From: Candidatus Poribacteria bacterium
GTDB taxonomy: Bacteria; Poribacteria; WGA-4E; WGA-3G
DNA: 50,068 nucleotides
Direction of reading: 5' to 3'
Assembly: GCA_022821495.1 (NCBI GenBank)
Contig: JAJEDN010000029.1
Span: 1-50,068, forward strand
Positions 43,209 to 50,068 of the stretch are shown here, piece by piece; position 1 is the first letter of the stretch; each line of letters begins with the position of its first letter. The notes under the pieces were generated by a model. The model saw only the letters and a program-made list of their open reading frames with translations. It made no database searches and had not been told where the DNA came from. The position numbers and the translations under genes are program-made.

Positions 43209-43266
43209 ATCCCTGTCAGTTATCAATACACAACCTGATTGCCAACTGAGCGACACTGAAATCCAC

Positions 43267-43295
43267 TTGACAAATCCGAATTGGCACGTTAAAAT
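43267..43295 (+). promoter_or_regulatory. Promoter for the TPR/BatD genes
   Basis: TTGACA (43267-43272), 17 bp, TAAAAT (43290-43295). The leader of about 140 bases includes the GC hairpin at 43380, which may act as an attenuator. Confidence 0.65.
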
Positions 43296-43379
43296 ACTTT
43301 CACAGCACCGAACTGAAACAGAAACACTAAAGTTATTAGGACTTACGCATTTTTCCATAATAACGGACATCCTGCGCAT

Positions 43380-43406
43380 GCAGGCGGGGTTTTAAACCCC
43401 GCCTGC
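43380..43406. repeat. GC-rich hairpin, second copy
   Basis: A perfect 10-bp stem GCAGGCGGGG/CCCCGCCTGC with TTTTAAA loop, sharing the GGCGGGG core with 729-749. It lies in the untranslated leader of the TPR gene. Confidence 0.6.
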
Positions 43407-43444
43407 AGTGGGGGCTGCTAAAACAGAACCACTAAAGTTACATC

Positions 43445-44074
43445 ATGGGAAATAAGAACCGGATCTGCTTTTTAATCTTGCTCTCCACGACGCTTGTCGG
43501 ATGGATAGGCAGTTGGACACGCACAATGCAAGCTGGGCACGAAGCATATTTGCACGGAAACTACGACGCGGCACACACCGCCTTTCAACAGGCGACTCTT
43601 CAGAAACCAGACAATCCGGTTGCCCATTATAACCTCGGCACTGTGTTATACAAAACCGGTAAGTTCAGCGAAGCAGCCCAAGCATTTCGGGAATCGTTAG
43701 CAAGTCACAGCGGAAATACCGAAACAGTTCCAAGTCAGGCACATATCTATTACAACTTAGGAAATGCCCAATTTAGAATCGGGGATCTCGGACGTGCCAT
43801 TGAAGCCTATAGGCACTCGCTCCGGTTAGATCCACAGGATGTCGATGCACAACATAATCTCGCATTAGCACTTCGACTCGCGAAAGCACAAGCGGATTTC
43901 GCACAACAGCAAAAATCGAACAAAAACGCTGAACCACAAACTGAGCCCGATGATATAGGTGAAGCGGAGACAGTTCAACTCTTAGAACGTTTAAGTAAGA
44001 ATGAAAATAGGGTACGGCAAAAATTATTACAACAACAGCGTAAAAGCGGGCTCCGGCGTACGAAAGATTGGTAA
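43445..44074 (+). CDS. TPR-repeat protein, BatC/BatE-like
   Basis: 209 residues. After a signal-like N-terminus (CFLILLSTTLVGWIGSW), three TPR units: AGHEAYLHGNYDAAHTAFQQATLQKPDN, PVAHYNLGTVLYKTGKFSEAAQAFRESL and HIYYNLGNAQFRIGDLGRAIEAYRHSLRLDPQD. The C-terminus is charged and helical. TPR proteins of this kind precede BatD in the Bacteroides aerotolerance operon, and here a BatD follows, overlapping the 3' end. BatA/BatB and MoxR are not in the window. Confidence 0.75.
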   Translation: MGNKNRICFLILLSTTLVGWIGSWTRTMQAGHEAYLHGNYDAAHTAFQQATLQKPDNPVAHYNLGTVLYKTGKFSEAAQAFRESLASHSGNTETVPSQAHIYYNLGNAQFRIGDLGRAIEAYRHSLRLDPQDVDAQHNLALALRLAKAQADFAQQQKSNKNAEPQTEPDDIGEAETVQLLERLSKNENRVRQKLLQQQRKSGLRRTKDW

Positions 44075-45794
44075 GCCATCTAAATTCGCTTTGCGCACAC
44101 TTTTTTTGGTATGCTTCTCTGTTCTCAATGCTGTGCAGAGTACAGTGGGACAGGTATCGACGCGGGCACCTGCTATCAATGTAGCCGCTGCAGTGAAACC
44201 TCGCCATATTCAACTTGGTGAGAAGGCGCGATTGGATCTTACGATTTCAGGAGATGCCTTCATCAAGCATATTGAGACCCCGAAATTCAACTTCCTACCC
44301 GAATTCCTTGCAGTACCGCTACACACCGAAACGACACCGCGATTAGAATCAAATCAAATTGCCGTTTCCATGGCGTGGGCTTACGAACTGATTCCGCAAA
44401 CAGTCGGCGACTTTTCATTATCGGATGTCCACTTCGCCTATCAAGGTTCTGACTATTTTGCAAATCCAGGATCAATTCGGGTGAGCAATGCCGATACTTA
44501 TGTAGATGTTTCCACGCGTAGCACGCATCAAGTTGAAGTGAGTGTGGATACCACCAAACCTTATCTTAACGCCCCGCTGACCTATACTTTTCGTTATCTG
44601 TATACGGCTGTGTTGCCTACGCAGGAATCGCCAACCCCGCGACTCCCTGAATTCCCTAATTTTTTAGTTGAGGAACTTCCAACGCTCCGAGCACACACGC
44701 AGCAAATTCGGGGCAAAACGTTTTGGGTTGAGGAACACGTCCGCAGATTATATCCGCAGAGCACTGGACAGATTGTCATCGAATCTGCCACATTGATGCT
44801 CCCGGTTCCACGCGGGCGTAAAACGTTGACAACCGAACCGTTGACATTGAATATTCAACCCTTACCGGAGGTAGGGAACCCCTCGAACTTCAGTGGCGCC
44901 GTTGGTGAATACCAGATCTCCGCGCAGGTTGATCGGAGCTCAGTGGTAGTAGGAAGTGCCTTAACGCTATCTATACAGATCGCTGGACGCGGTAACATCC
45001 AGACGGTCACGGCACCGAAGCTGCCACCCATAGCCGGTGTTGTTGTGAACGGTCCCAATCTTGTTGAAGGTACTACACCGACAAACCGCACCTATGCGTA
45101 CGCATTGATCCCTGCGCGAACTGGCACGCTGCGGATCCCGACTATAGCGTATAGCTACTTCGACCCAAGCCGCGCAGTTTACGCAACGGCACAGACGACA
45201 CCTATCCCTATCGCAGTGCGTCCAAATCCGAACGACGTGGCTGACACCGAGATAGACGCGCCATCGTGGTGGATCTGGTTAATCCCATTCGCAATTCTGA
45301 TCGTAGTGTTGGCAGTCGCAGGTCTTCTCTGGCACCGCGCACGGCTTCAAAAGATTAGGGGCGAGACAGTAAACCCGGCTACCGCAACACGTCCATCGGA
45401 TAAGAGCCAATCATCGGCGCGAAAAGGGCAACGGACAGATACACAACCGACAACTGCTGCTTCACAAGCAAGCGAAGCGTTAAGAGCCCTTGCGCACGGC
45501 AACACTACTGATGAAGCGACGGCGTTTGCCACTGCCCTGACGCAGATACTCTATGAATATCTTGCGGAGACGCTCACACTGACACAACGGAATATTGACA
45601 CAGTCCGCGAGGCGTGTATTCAATCGGGTATGGCTGAATCCGTTCTTGAGGAATTGGTTGATCTCCTCACGAAATGTGAGTACCATCGCTTTGCACCGGT
45701 GCCGCTCACGGCAACCGAGCGCGGCGCGTTAATCGCTCGCGCTGAAGCCGTTATTACCGATACTGAAAATCTTCAGAACACTCACACAGGGTAA
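44001..45794 (+). CDS. BatD-like oxygen-tolerance protein
   Basis: 597 residues. An N-terminal hydrophobic segment (residues 30-50, ALRTLFLVCFSVLNAV) probably serves as signal peptide, then a chain of immunoglobulin-like domains: VKPRHIQLGEKARLDLTISGD begins the BatD domain, and repeated PQ-TG--TIPxx-YxYFDP blocks follow. One span near 418-440 (WWIWLIPFAILIVVLAVAGLLW) anchors a cytoplasmic helical tail. The ATG at 44001 overlaps the TPR gene by 74 bases. TTG at 44091 gives no overlap and is also possible. BatD proteins are linked to aerotolerance or envelope stress. Confidence 0.78.
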   Translation: MKIGYGKNYYNNSVKAGSGVRKIGKPSKFALRTLFLVCFSVLNAVQSTVGQVSTRAPAINVAAAVKPRHIQLGEKARLDLTISGDAFIKHIETPKFNFLPEFLAVPLHTETTPRLESNQIAVSMAWAYELIPQTVGDFSLSDVHFAYQGSDYFANPGSIRVSNADTYVDVSTRSTHQVEVSVDTTKPYLNAPLTYTFRYLYTAVLPTQESPTPRLPEFPNFLVEELPTLRAHTQQIRGKTFWVEEHVRRLYPQSTGQIVIESATLMLPVPRGRKTLTTEPLTLNIQPLPEVGNPSNFSGAVGEYQISAQVDRSSVVVGSALTLSIQIAGRGNIQTVTAPKLPPIAGVVVNGPNLVEGTTPTNRTYAYALIPARTGTLRIPTIAYSYFDPSRAVYATAQTTPIPIAVRPNPNDVADTEIDAPSWWIWLIPFAILIVVLAVAGLLWHRARLQKIRGETVNPATATRPSDKSQSSARKGQRTDTQPTTAASQASEALRALAHGNTTDEATAFATALTQILYEYLAETLTLTQRNIDTVREACIQSGMAESVLEELVDLLTKCEYHRFAPVPLTATERGALIARAEAVITDTENLQNTHTG

Positions 45795-45838
45795 GTGTAG
45801 TTTCCAACTCACCCGTAGAAATAAAAAGGATTTCAAAC

Positions 45839-46345
45839 ATGGATATATTCTCTCTTTTCGTTCTCTGGATACACGTTATCGCCGCTGTTACATGGGTTGG
45901 CGGCAACCTCATTTTAGCGATGGTAATTGTCCCACATTTCAGGCAGCATTTGCCACCTATCCAACGTATCCAACTTTTGACGCAGATCGGTAAACGGTTT
46001 GAACCCGTTGTATGGGGCTGTATCGGTGTCCTATTTTTTACCGGTATCGTCAACATCTTTTTCGCCGTGGATCTCACCTCTCCGACCGCGCTTTCCGACG
46101 CTTTTATGCGCACACTTATCATCAAAATTCTGCTTTTCTTTGTGTTGGTTATTCTTACAGTCCTGCACAGCATGATTTTCGCGCCCCGATTGGCAGCAGC
46201 GATTGAGGGATTAGACCCGGCACTTGAAGAACTTCCCTCAGAAATCAAGCCGCTTCGGACCCAGATGTCAGTTGTATCAAGTCTGATAGGTGTTGTTTCT
46301 CTACTAATTCTACTCGCTGCAGTCGCGCTCCGCATGGGGCTCTAA
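45839..46345 (+). CDS. CopD-like integral membrane protein
   Basis: 168 residues with four membrane spans. HVIAAVTWVGGNLILAMVIVP carries the histidine and WxGG motif of the CopD/DUF2269-like family, and later WGCIGVLFFTGIVNIFF and LHSMIFAPRLAA also fit. Possible copper uptake or a heme-binding role, unproven. AAGGA precedes the ATG. The gene lies 44 bp after BatD and may share its operon. Confidence 0.65.
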   Translation: MDIFSLFVLWIHVIAAVTWVGGNLILAMVIVPHFRQHLPPIQRIQLLTQIGKRFEPVVWGCIGVLFFTGIVNIFFAVDLTSPTALSDAFMRTLIIKILLFFVLVILTVLHSMIFAPRLAAAIEGLDPALEELPSEIKPLRTQMSVVSSLIGVVSLLILLAAVALRMGL

Positions 46346-46471
46346 CGATAGCGTAAACTAATTAAACCGATTTGCGTTTTTAAAGTCAATTGCGTTACTA
46401 TATAGTGATAGTGACACGAAACATACAAGATTAGAATTGAATTCAAATTAACCAAGGAGCGCTACAACTCA

Positions 46472-47614
46472 GTGTACTTTTCTATACGCAAAACCTTTAT
46501 ATTCGTTTTATTGCTTGCCGTCTTTCTGCCAGTTACTGCGTTTGCGGGCCCCGGACGGACTGGTGCCCAAATCTTGAACCTCGGCGGTGGTGCGCGAGCC
46601 AGGGCCCTCGGCGACGCGTTTTACGCGATGTCTGGTGATGTGACAACATCCCTCTGGAATCCAAGCGGGCTCGCAGATATGCCTGAAAGCAAATTTCGAT
46701 CCGGTAAGAAAGCCGCACAAGCCTCAATGTTTTATTCCGATCGTACTGCTATTTTCGGGGACGCCGGTGAAGGCTTATACTACACTTTCCTTTCTGGTGC
46801 CATGCCGCTTGGCGATGTCGGAACCGTCGGTGCTACACTCCAAATGGAAGGACAGGGCACGATCGCTGTAACAACCGATTCCCCTGATATTCTCCGTGAG
46901 GAAAACCTCGGCACTAACTTCGCGTTGACCCTCTCTTACGCAGACCGGATTACGGAGTCTTTATCGGCAGGGATCAACGGTAAAATAATTCGGATGGTAC
47001 TCGGACGTGAGACCGGAAGTTCTTACGCACTTGATTTAGGCATGCAGTACCTTCTCCCGTTTGAGTTTATGCCGACGACACTCGGTGCCGCAATTCAGAA
47101 CATTGGCCCCGGTATCTCTTTCATCGATGAAAACCAAACGGACCCGTTACCTCGCTTCCTACGACTCGGCACTTCAGTTAACCTCTACAGCGATAGGTAT
47201 AACGATCTTCGGCTCGTCGGTGGTATCACAGCATACATCGATAAATTAGCAGAAAATGCAGCCGAATTAACGGCTGACTTGGAACGCCTCAATGCTGAAA
47301 GAGAGGAAAAATTGACCGAGAAACAGCTGCTTTCTGACCGTGGGGTCGGTATCCGGGCATTTGAGTGGCGACACCTGCAAAAGAATCTCGGTTTGGAGTA
47401 CTGGCTCGGTAATATTCTCGCGATCCGTGTCGGCTGTAAAGTTGAGCCAGGTATCAACTTACCATATTTTACAGATTACCTTACCGGCGGTATCGGTGTA
47501 AAAGTATCCCTATTCAATCTTGATTTGAGTTACCGTGCCAACCCCGGTCCCGGTCGTGCATCGAGTGGTACAATACCCGGGCTTATTGAAATGACAGGGA
47601 TCATCATCTTTTAG
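46472..47614 (+). CDS. PorV/PorQ family outer-membrane protein
   Basis: 380 residues. Signal peptide about 1-26 (ends TAFAGPG). The mature N-terminus GGGARARALGDAFYAMSGDVTTSLWNPSGLADMP is the PorV/PorQ (UPF0164) signature. The rest is beta-rich and barrel-like, ending with TGIIIF, a C-terminal aromatic. An unusual coiled-coil-like insert, ENAAELTADLERLNAEREEKLTEKQLL, is near 265-295. In Type IX secretion PorV shuttles cargo with the C-terminal domain seen at the window's left edge. GTG start with AAGGAG upstream. 15 bp from the next gene. Confidence 0.85.
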   Translation: MYFSIRKTFIFVLLLAVFLPVTAFAGPGRTGAQILNLGGGARARALGDAFYAMSGDVTTSLWNPSGLADMPESKFRSGKKAAQASMFYSDRTAIFGDAGEGLYYTFLSGAMPLGDVGTVGATLQMEGQGTIAVTTDSPDILREENLGTNFALTLSYADRITESLSAGINGKIIRMVLGRETGSSYALDLGMQYLLPFEFMPTTLGAAIQNIGPGISFIDENQTDPLPRFLRLGTSVNLYSDRYNDLRLVGGITAYIDKLAENAAELTADLERLNAEREEKLTEKQLLSDRGVGIRAFEWRHLQKNLGLEYWLGNILAIRVGCKVEPGINLPYFTDYLTGGIGVKVSLFNLDLSYRANPGPGRASSGTIPGLIEMTGIIIF

Positions 47615-47628
47615 AGGAGACACTCAGC

Positions 47629-48444
47629 GTGAAATTTTACACCCACATTCTGATAATTGCGCTTCTGTTCTGTTTATCCGCTGGTGTCTGCTTCGCTTCC
47701 GATATTTTACAAGCGCAGCCTTTCACGGCTTTCTATTTGGAGACTGCACTCGGAAACCGCACATTGGCAAATCAATCCAGTGTCACTACAGCAGCGAGTC
47801 AAGCACTTCAGCCACGGAAATCCCCAAATGAGGCGTTCCTGTACTCACTCATTATCCCCGGCATGGGGCAACTTTATACAGGTGCTAAGCGCGGCTATAT
47901 CTATACCGCAGCGGAAGTCGGTTTCCTCGCGACCTTTTTTATCCTGCGTAACTCCGCCGCAGGTACACGTGATGATTACCGTGATATTGTTAGGCAGCAT
48001 GTGATCTTTGATGGTCCTGGGTCCTTTGAAGATTGGGATCCAATCGAGGATTTTGAACACGCCACACAATATGAGAACTGGAACCACGTCTACGATTCAG
48101 AGGAAACCCGAAAACGCACAGGCAAATGGTACTGGGACGATGCGAGAGCTTTTAAAGATGAAGCGGATGTTGATATTGAGTTTGACTCGCGGCACCGCTT
48201 AGATGCCTTTGAACTGCGGCAAAACGCCAATGATACTTTTGAACGCGCGAAATTCTTCTTGGGATTAGCGATCTTAAACCATGCGATCAGTGCTGTAGAA
48301 GCACGCATTACAACCAAACGTTTCAATAACCGATTAGAAAATATGTCCATACAGACACAAACGCGCGCGTTTGATATAGATGTACAGGCGGATAGGTTCA
48401 CAGGCGCACTGACAAGCACACTCGTGCTACGGAAAAGATTTTAA
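47629..48444 (+). CDS. DUF5683-like membrane protein
   Basis: 271 residues with a signal-like N-terminus (LIIALLFCLSAGVCFA) and then SLIIPGMGQLYTGAKRGYIYTAAEVGFLATFFILRNS, the DUF5683 motif with two short membrane hairpins. The long middle region is charged, with many Asp and Arg residues, and a last hydrophobic piece lies near 230-245. Function unknown; in related genomes it neighbours outer-membrane genes. GTG start with GAGGAG spaced nine bases, just after the PorV-like gene. Confidence 0.7.
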   Translation: MKFYTHILIIALLFCLSAGVCFASDILQAQPFTAFYLETALGNRTLANQSSVTTAASQALQPRKSPNEAFLYSLIIPGMGQLYTGAKRGYIYTAAEVGFLATFFILRNSAAGTRDDYRDIVRQHVIFDGPGSFEDWDPIEDFEHATQYENWNHVYDSEETRKRTGKWYWDDARAFKDEADVDIEFDSRHRLDAFELRQNANDTFERAKFFLGLAILNHAISAVEARITTKRFNNRLENMSIQTQTRAFDIDVQADRFTGALTSTLVLRKRF

Positions 48445-48454
48445 AGGAGAAACG

Positions 48455-49393
48455 ATGCCATTAGAGATACCACAACTTTTGGAGACGCTTAACTCAGTTA
48501 CCGCGATTCCTATTATCCCGTTCAACGAAGGCAAAGTTGATTATACCGGACATGCGAAAAATATCGACTATTTGATGCGTAACAACTACCTTGACGAGGG
48601 ACGCAAACGCGTTATCGCTATTGCTGGCACCAGCCTGATTCATCACATCAGTGAAACCCAGCAACTCCGTATTATCGACAAAACTGGACAACAGATAGGC
48701 GACGACGGTATCCTCATATCCGGTATTGTCCCGAATCCCATCCCCCAAGCCGGTCAACTTATTGAAGCACAAGCCGAACTCAGTAGACCCCCAGATGCCT
48801 ATCTACTCATGCCGCTGACGGGTGTCTCTAACCCAGAGGGTGTCTATCAACAATACATGGAATTCGGCGAGAGATACGGCACCGCTTGTGGCGCGCGGTT
48901 CCTCTATTATTTCCGTCAGAAACGTGACCTGTCAGCAGTCATCCGTCTCTTAAACGACTCACCACATTTCATCGGTGTGAAAATCGGGACAGGTGAAGAA
49001 GATGTCGAACCGCTTGTCGAAGGTGTAGGCGATAGCGGCATCGTGATGTGGGGCATCGGGGACAGGTGTACGCGGCCTGCACAGTTAGGTGCGATAGGAC
49101 ACACCTCCGGTATAGCCGTCGCTTTCGCGCGTGCCTCGGACGAGATTAACAACGCACAACGTCGTGGCGATTACGAAACCTCGGCGCGCATTGAAGCCGA
49201 CATCGCACCGCTTGAGGAGATCCGTTTCATGAACGAACGGGTCTATAACTATTCCGCCGTGGTCGAGGCGATGCTCTTAAGCGGCTTTGATGATATTGAA
49301 GCGGGGACGGGAGGTCCATTCAACCCGCGCGTCCCGTCAGAAATCCAAACACAGCTCCGTGAGGTGGCACAGAACCTGAAGCGATACCATTAA
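48455..49393 (+). CDS. Dihydrodipicolinate synthase/N-acetylneuraminate lyase family protein
   Basis: 312 residues. The Schiff-base lysine is K176 in FIGVKIGTG, and the preceding FLYYFR (Y151) is at the catalytic Tyr position of DHDPS. IAIAGTSLIHHIS corresponds to the GTTGE substrate loop, altered. The class covers DapA, NanA and sugar-acid aldolases; this one diverges enough in the loop that lysine synthesis is not assured. AAAGGAG precedes the ATG, 10 bp after the DUF5683 gene. Confidence 0.85.
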   Translation: MPLEIPQLLETLNSVTAIPIIPFNEGKVDYTGHAKNIDYLMRNNYLDEGRKRVIAIAGTSLIHHISETQQLRIIDKTGQQIGDDGILISGIVPNPIPQAGQLIEAQAELSRPPDAYLLMPLTGVSNPEGVYQQYMEFGERYGTACGARFLYYFRQKRDLSAVIRLLNDSPHFIGVKIGTGEEDVEPLVEGVGDSGIVMWGIGDRCTRPAQLGAIGHTSGIAVAFARASDEINNAQRRGDYETSARIEADIAPLEEIRFMNERVYNYSAVVEAMLLSGFDDIEAGTGGPFNPRVPSEIQTQLREVAQNLKRYH

Positions 49394-49460
49394 AATTAAG
49401 TGCTATATTCTGTTTGGCAACCACAATCGAACATCGCCAATTTGACAGAAGCGTCACTTC

Positions 49461-49919
49461 ATGATACAATATTCAGCGATAATACCAAAAGTCTATGTTG
49501 AAACAACAGTTATAAGTTACCTCGTTGCGCGTCCGAGCAACGATGCGTCATTAATTCGGCAAAAAATTACGCGGCAATTATGGGAAGAATGTGCCGACGA
49601 TTATGAATTTGTTGTTTCAGATATAGTCATCAGCGAAATTCTGAGAGGTGATGCAGCGGCAGCACAGCGTCGGTTTAATGTAGTAGCCAACCTAACGATA
49701 TTAGATCTCTCACCGGATGTAGATAAACTTACACAAGATTTGATAGATGCTGGAGCCGTGCCACACCAAGCACGCTCGGATGCCCAACATATAGCTTTTG
49801 CAGCAGTTAATAATATTGACTACCTCGTCTCTTGGAACTATAAGCATATTGTAAGTCAGTACCCCCCTGCTAAAGCATGGGGCTTGTTCAATACGGCAGC
49901 CAGGTTTCCTACAGGTTGA
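49461..49919 (+). CDS. PIN-domain (VapC-like) ribonuclease, 3' end replaced by an IS end
   Basis: The ORF codes for 152 residues. Residues 1-132 match a stand-alone PIN family: PKVYVETTVISYLVARPSND, VSDIVISEILRGD, ARSDAQHIAFAAVNNIDYLVSWNYKHI. From residue ~133 the reading frame enters the left hairpin of the next IS element (QYPPAKAWGLFNTAARFPTG), so the native C-terminus of ~25-30 residues is missing. Core acidic residues (E14, E59, D107) remain. It may be inactive or unstable. No antitoxin gene is seen upstream. TTGACA-17-TACAAT (49442-49470) overlaps the ATG and is likely coincidental. Confidence 0.75.
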   Translation: MIQYSAIIPKVYVETTVISYLVARPSNDASLIRQKITRQLWEECADDYEFVVSDIVISEILRGDAAAAQRRFNVVANLTILDLSPDVDKLTQDLIDAGAVPHQARSDAQHIAFAAVNNIDYLVSWNYKHIVSQYPPAKAWGLFNTAARFPTG

Positions 49920-50068
49920 ACGAGGGCAACTTATTGACTAGACGACTTATATCGCGAAATCTTGTGGTGGCACACAATAGGATGGTAGTAAAACGGTATG
50001 CTGAAGTGGTAGTAAGCATACTTAAGGATGCTCCCCAAGTCTCTATCTTCTCTGATTTCGTGATGTCG
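49857..50068 (+). mobile_element. Left end of a third IS200/IS605-type element (continues beyond window)
   Basis: The hairpin CCCCCCTGC-TAAA-GCATGGGG (49862-49882) followed by GCTTGTT mirrors the left end at 13842. The next 190 bases match the omega RNA leader of the IsrB element in blocks. The ORF itself (IscB or IsrB) would start just past position 50068. Confidence 0.7.
49862..50068 (+). ncRNA. Second omega RNA-like leader, partial
   Basis: The sequence TTATATCGCGAAATCTTGTGGTGGCA (49948 region, split here into two blocks: ATATCGCG and GTGGTGGCA) and GGATGCTCCCCAAGTCT (50025-50041) are near-identical to 13918-13941 and 13958-13975. Conservation without any reading frame supports an RNA role. 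The 5' guide would derive from the truncated PIN gene. Confidence 0.55.

Noticed and set aside
43338..43352. TTAGGACTTACGCA as an IS terminal repeat
   Set aside because: Similar strings occur at ends of some insertion sequences, but no partner end or transposase was found nearby.
49442..49470. Promoter TTGACA-17-TACAAT for the PIN gene
   Set aside because: The -10 overlaps the ATG, and no alternative start codon lies downstream before the conserved core, so it would not produce the protein.
1..50068. tRNA, rRNA or CRISPR arrays
   Set aside because: Intergenic regions were read on both strands; no cloverleaf with a GTTCRANYC arm and no regularly spaced long repeats were seen.

Overview
The window looks like a chromosomal segment of a Gram-negative-type bacterium, most likely of the Candidatus Poribacteria lineage or a close relative. 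This is inferred from gene content: a Type IX-like C-terminal sorting domain with the motif NPFNPETWIPYQL, a PorV/PorQ-family outer-membrane protein, two phytanoyl-CoA dioxygenases, several LamG-like secreted proteins, two large DUF6784/DUF6785-like membrane proteins and a RidA, DapA-like and ThuA mix. GC content is moderate, genes are on both strands, and no rRNA, tRNA or CRISPR array was seen. No database search was possible.

Layout. 1-631: 3' end of a cadherin-repeat, T9SS-sorted surface protein. 632-10590: two related polytopic membrane proteins, endonuclease III, a GT-C-like membrane protein, ATP sulfurylase and a zinc-dependent dehydrogenase. 10745-11766: a small protein plus a caspase-fold (clan CD) protease candidate. 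12004-13791: a LarA-like (DUF2088) enzyme behind what looks like a sigma-54 promoter with two NtrC-like upstream sites. 13838-15086: an IS200/IS605-type element carrying an IsrB-like RNA-guided nuclease and its presumptive omega RNA. 15087-17686: a MetE-like protein translationally coupled to a ClpX-like AAA+ ATPase. 17826-24079: a coproheme decarboxylase-like gene followed by a GldF/GldG/DUF4340/glycosyltransferase operon. 24200-29845: MsrB, radical SAM/SPASM protein, sugar isomerase-like protein, PhyH oxygenase, a secreted protein and malate dehydrogenase. 30000-40676, mostly minus strand: a PD-(D/E)XK-like protein, DnaK, a LamG protein, a second PhyH protein, an ORF-less 370-bp mobile element, an Nramp-like transporter, ThuA, a small beta-barrel candidate, a HigBA-like toxin-antitoxin pair, FabV and RidA. 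40961-43155: a 150-bp fold-back element and two tandem paralogous secreted proteins, each with a perfect-consensus promoter. 43445-49393: BatC/BatD-like proteins, a CopD-like protein, PorV/PorQ, a DUF5683-like protein and a DapA-like protein. 49461-50068: a PIN-domain gene whose 3' end is replaced by the left end of a third IS element.

The most interesting theme is a family of IS200/IS605-like elements with TAAA-loop hairpin ends. One is an IsrB element with an RNA leader, one is an ORF-less copy with a strong promoter driving a structured RNA toward its end, and one is a truncated element with a second omega-RNA-like leader at the window edge. Both complete copies lie directly upstream of an ATGAAA start codon, so the target or TAM of the family may be ATGA(A)/TTCAT, which would steer insertions to translation starts. 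A second theme is a conserved C-terminal motif (GKLTTTWxxIK) on four otherwise different secreted proteins. This is a candidate undescribed export or anchoring tag, distinct from the T9SS domain also present.
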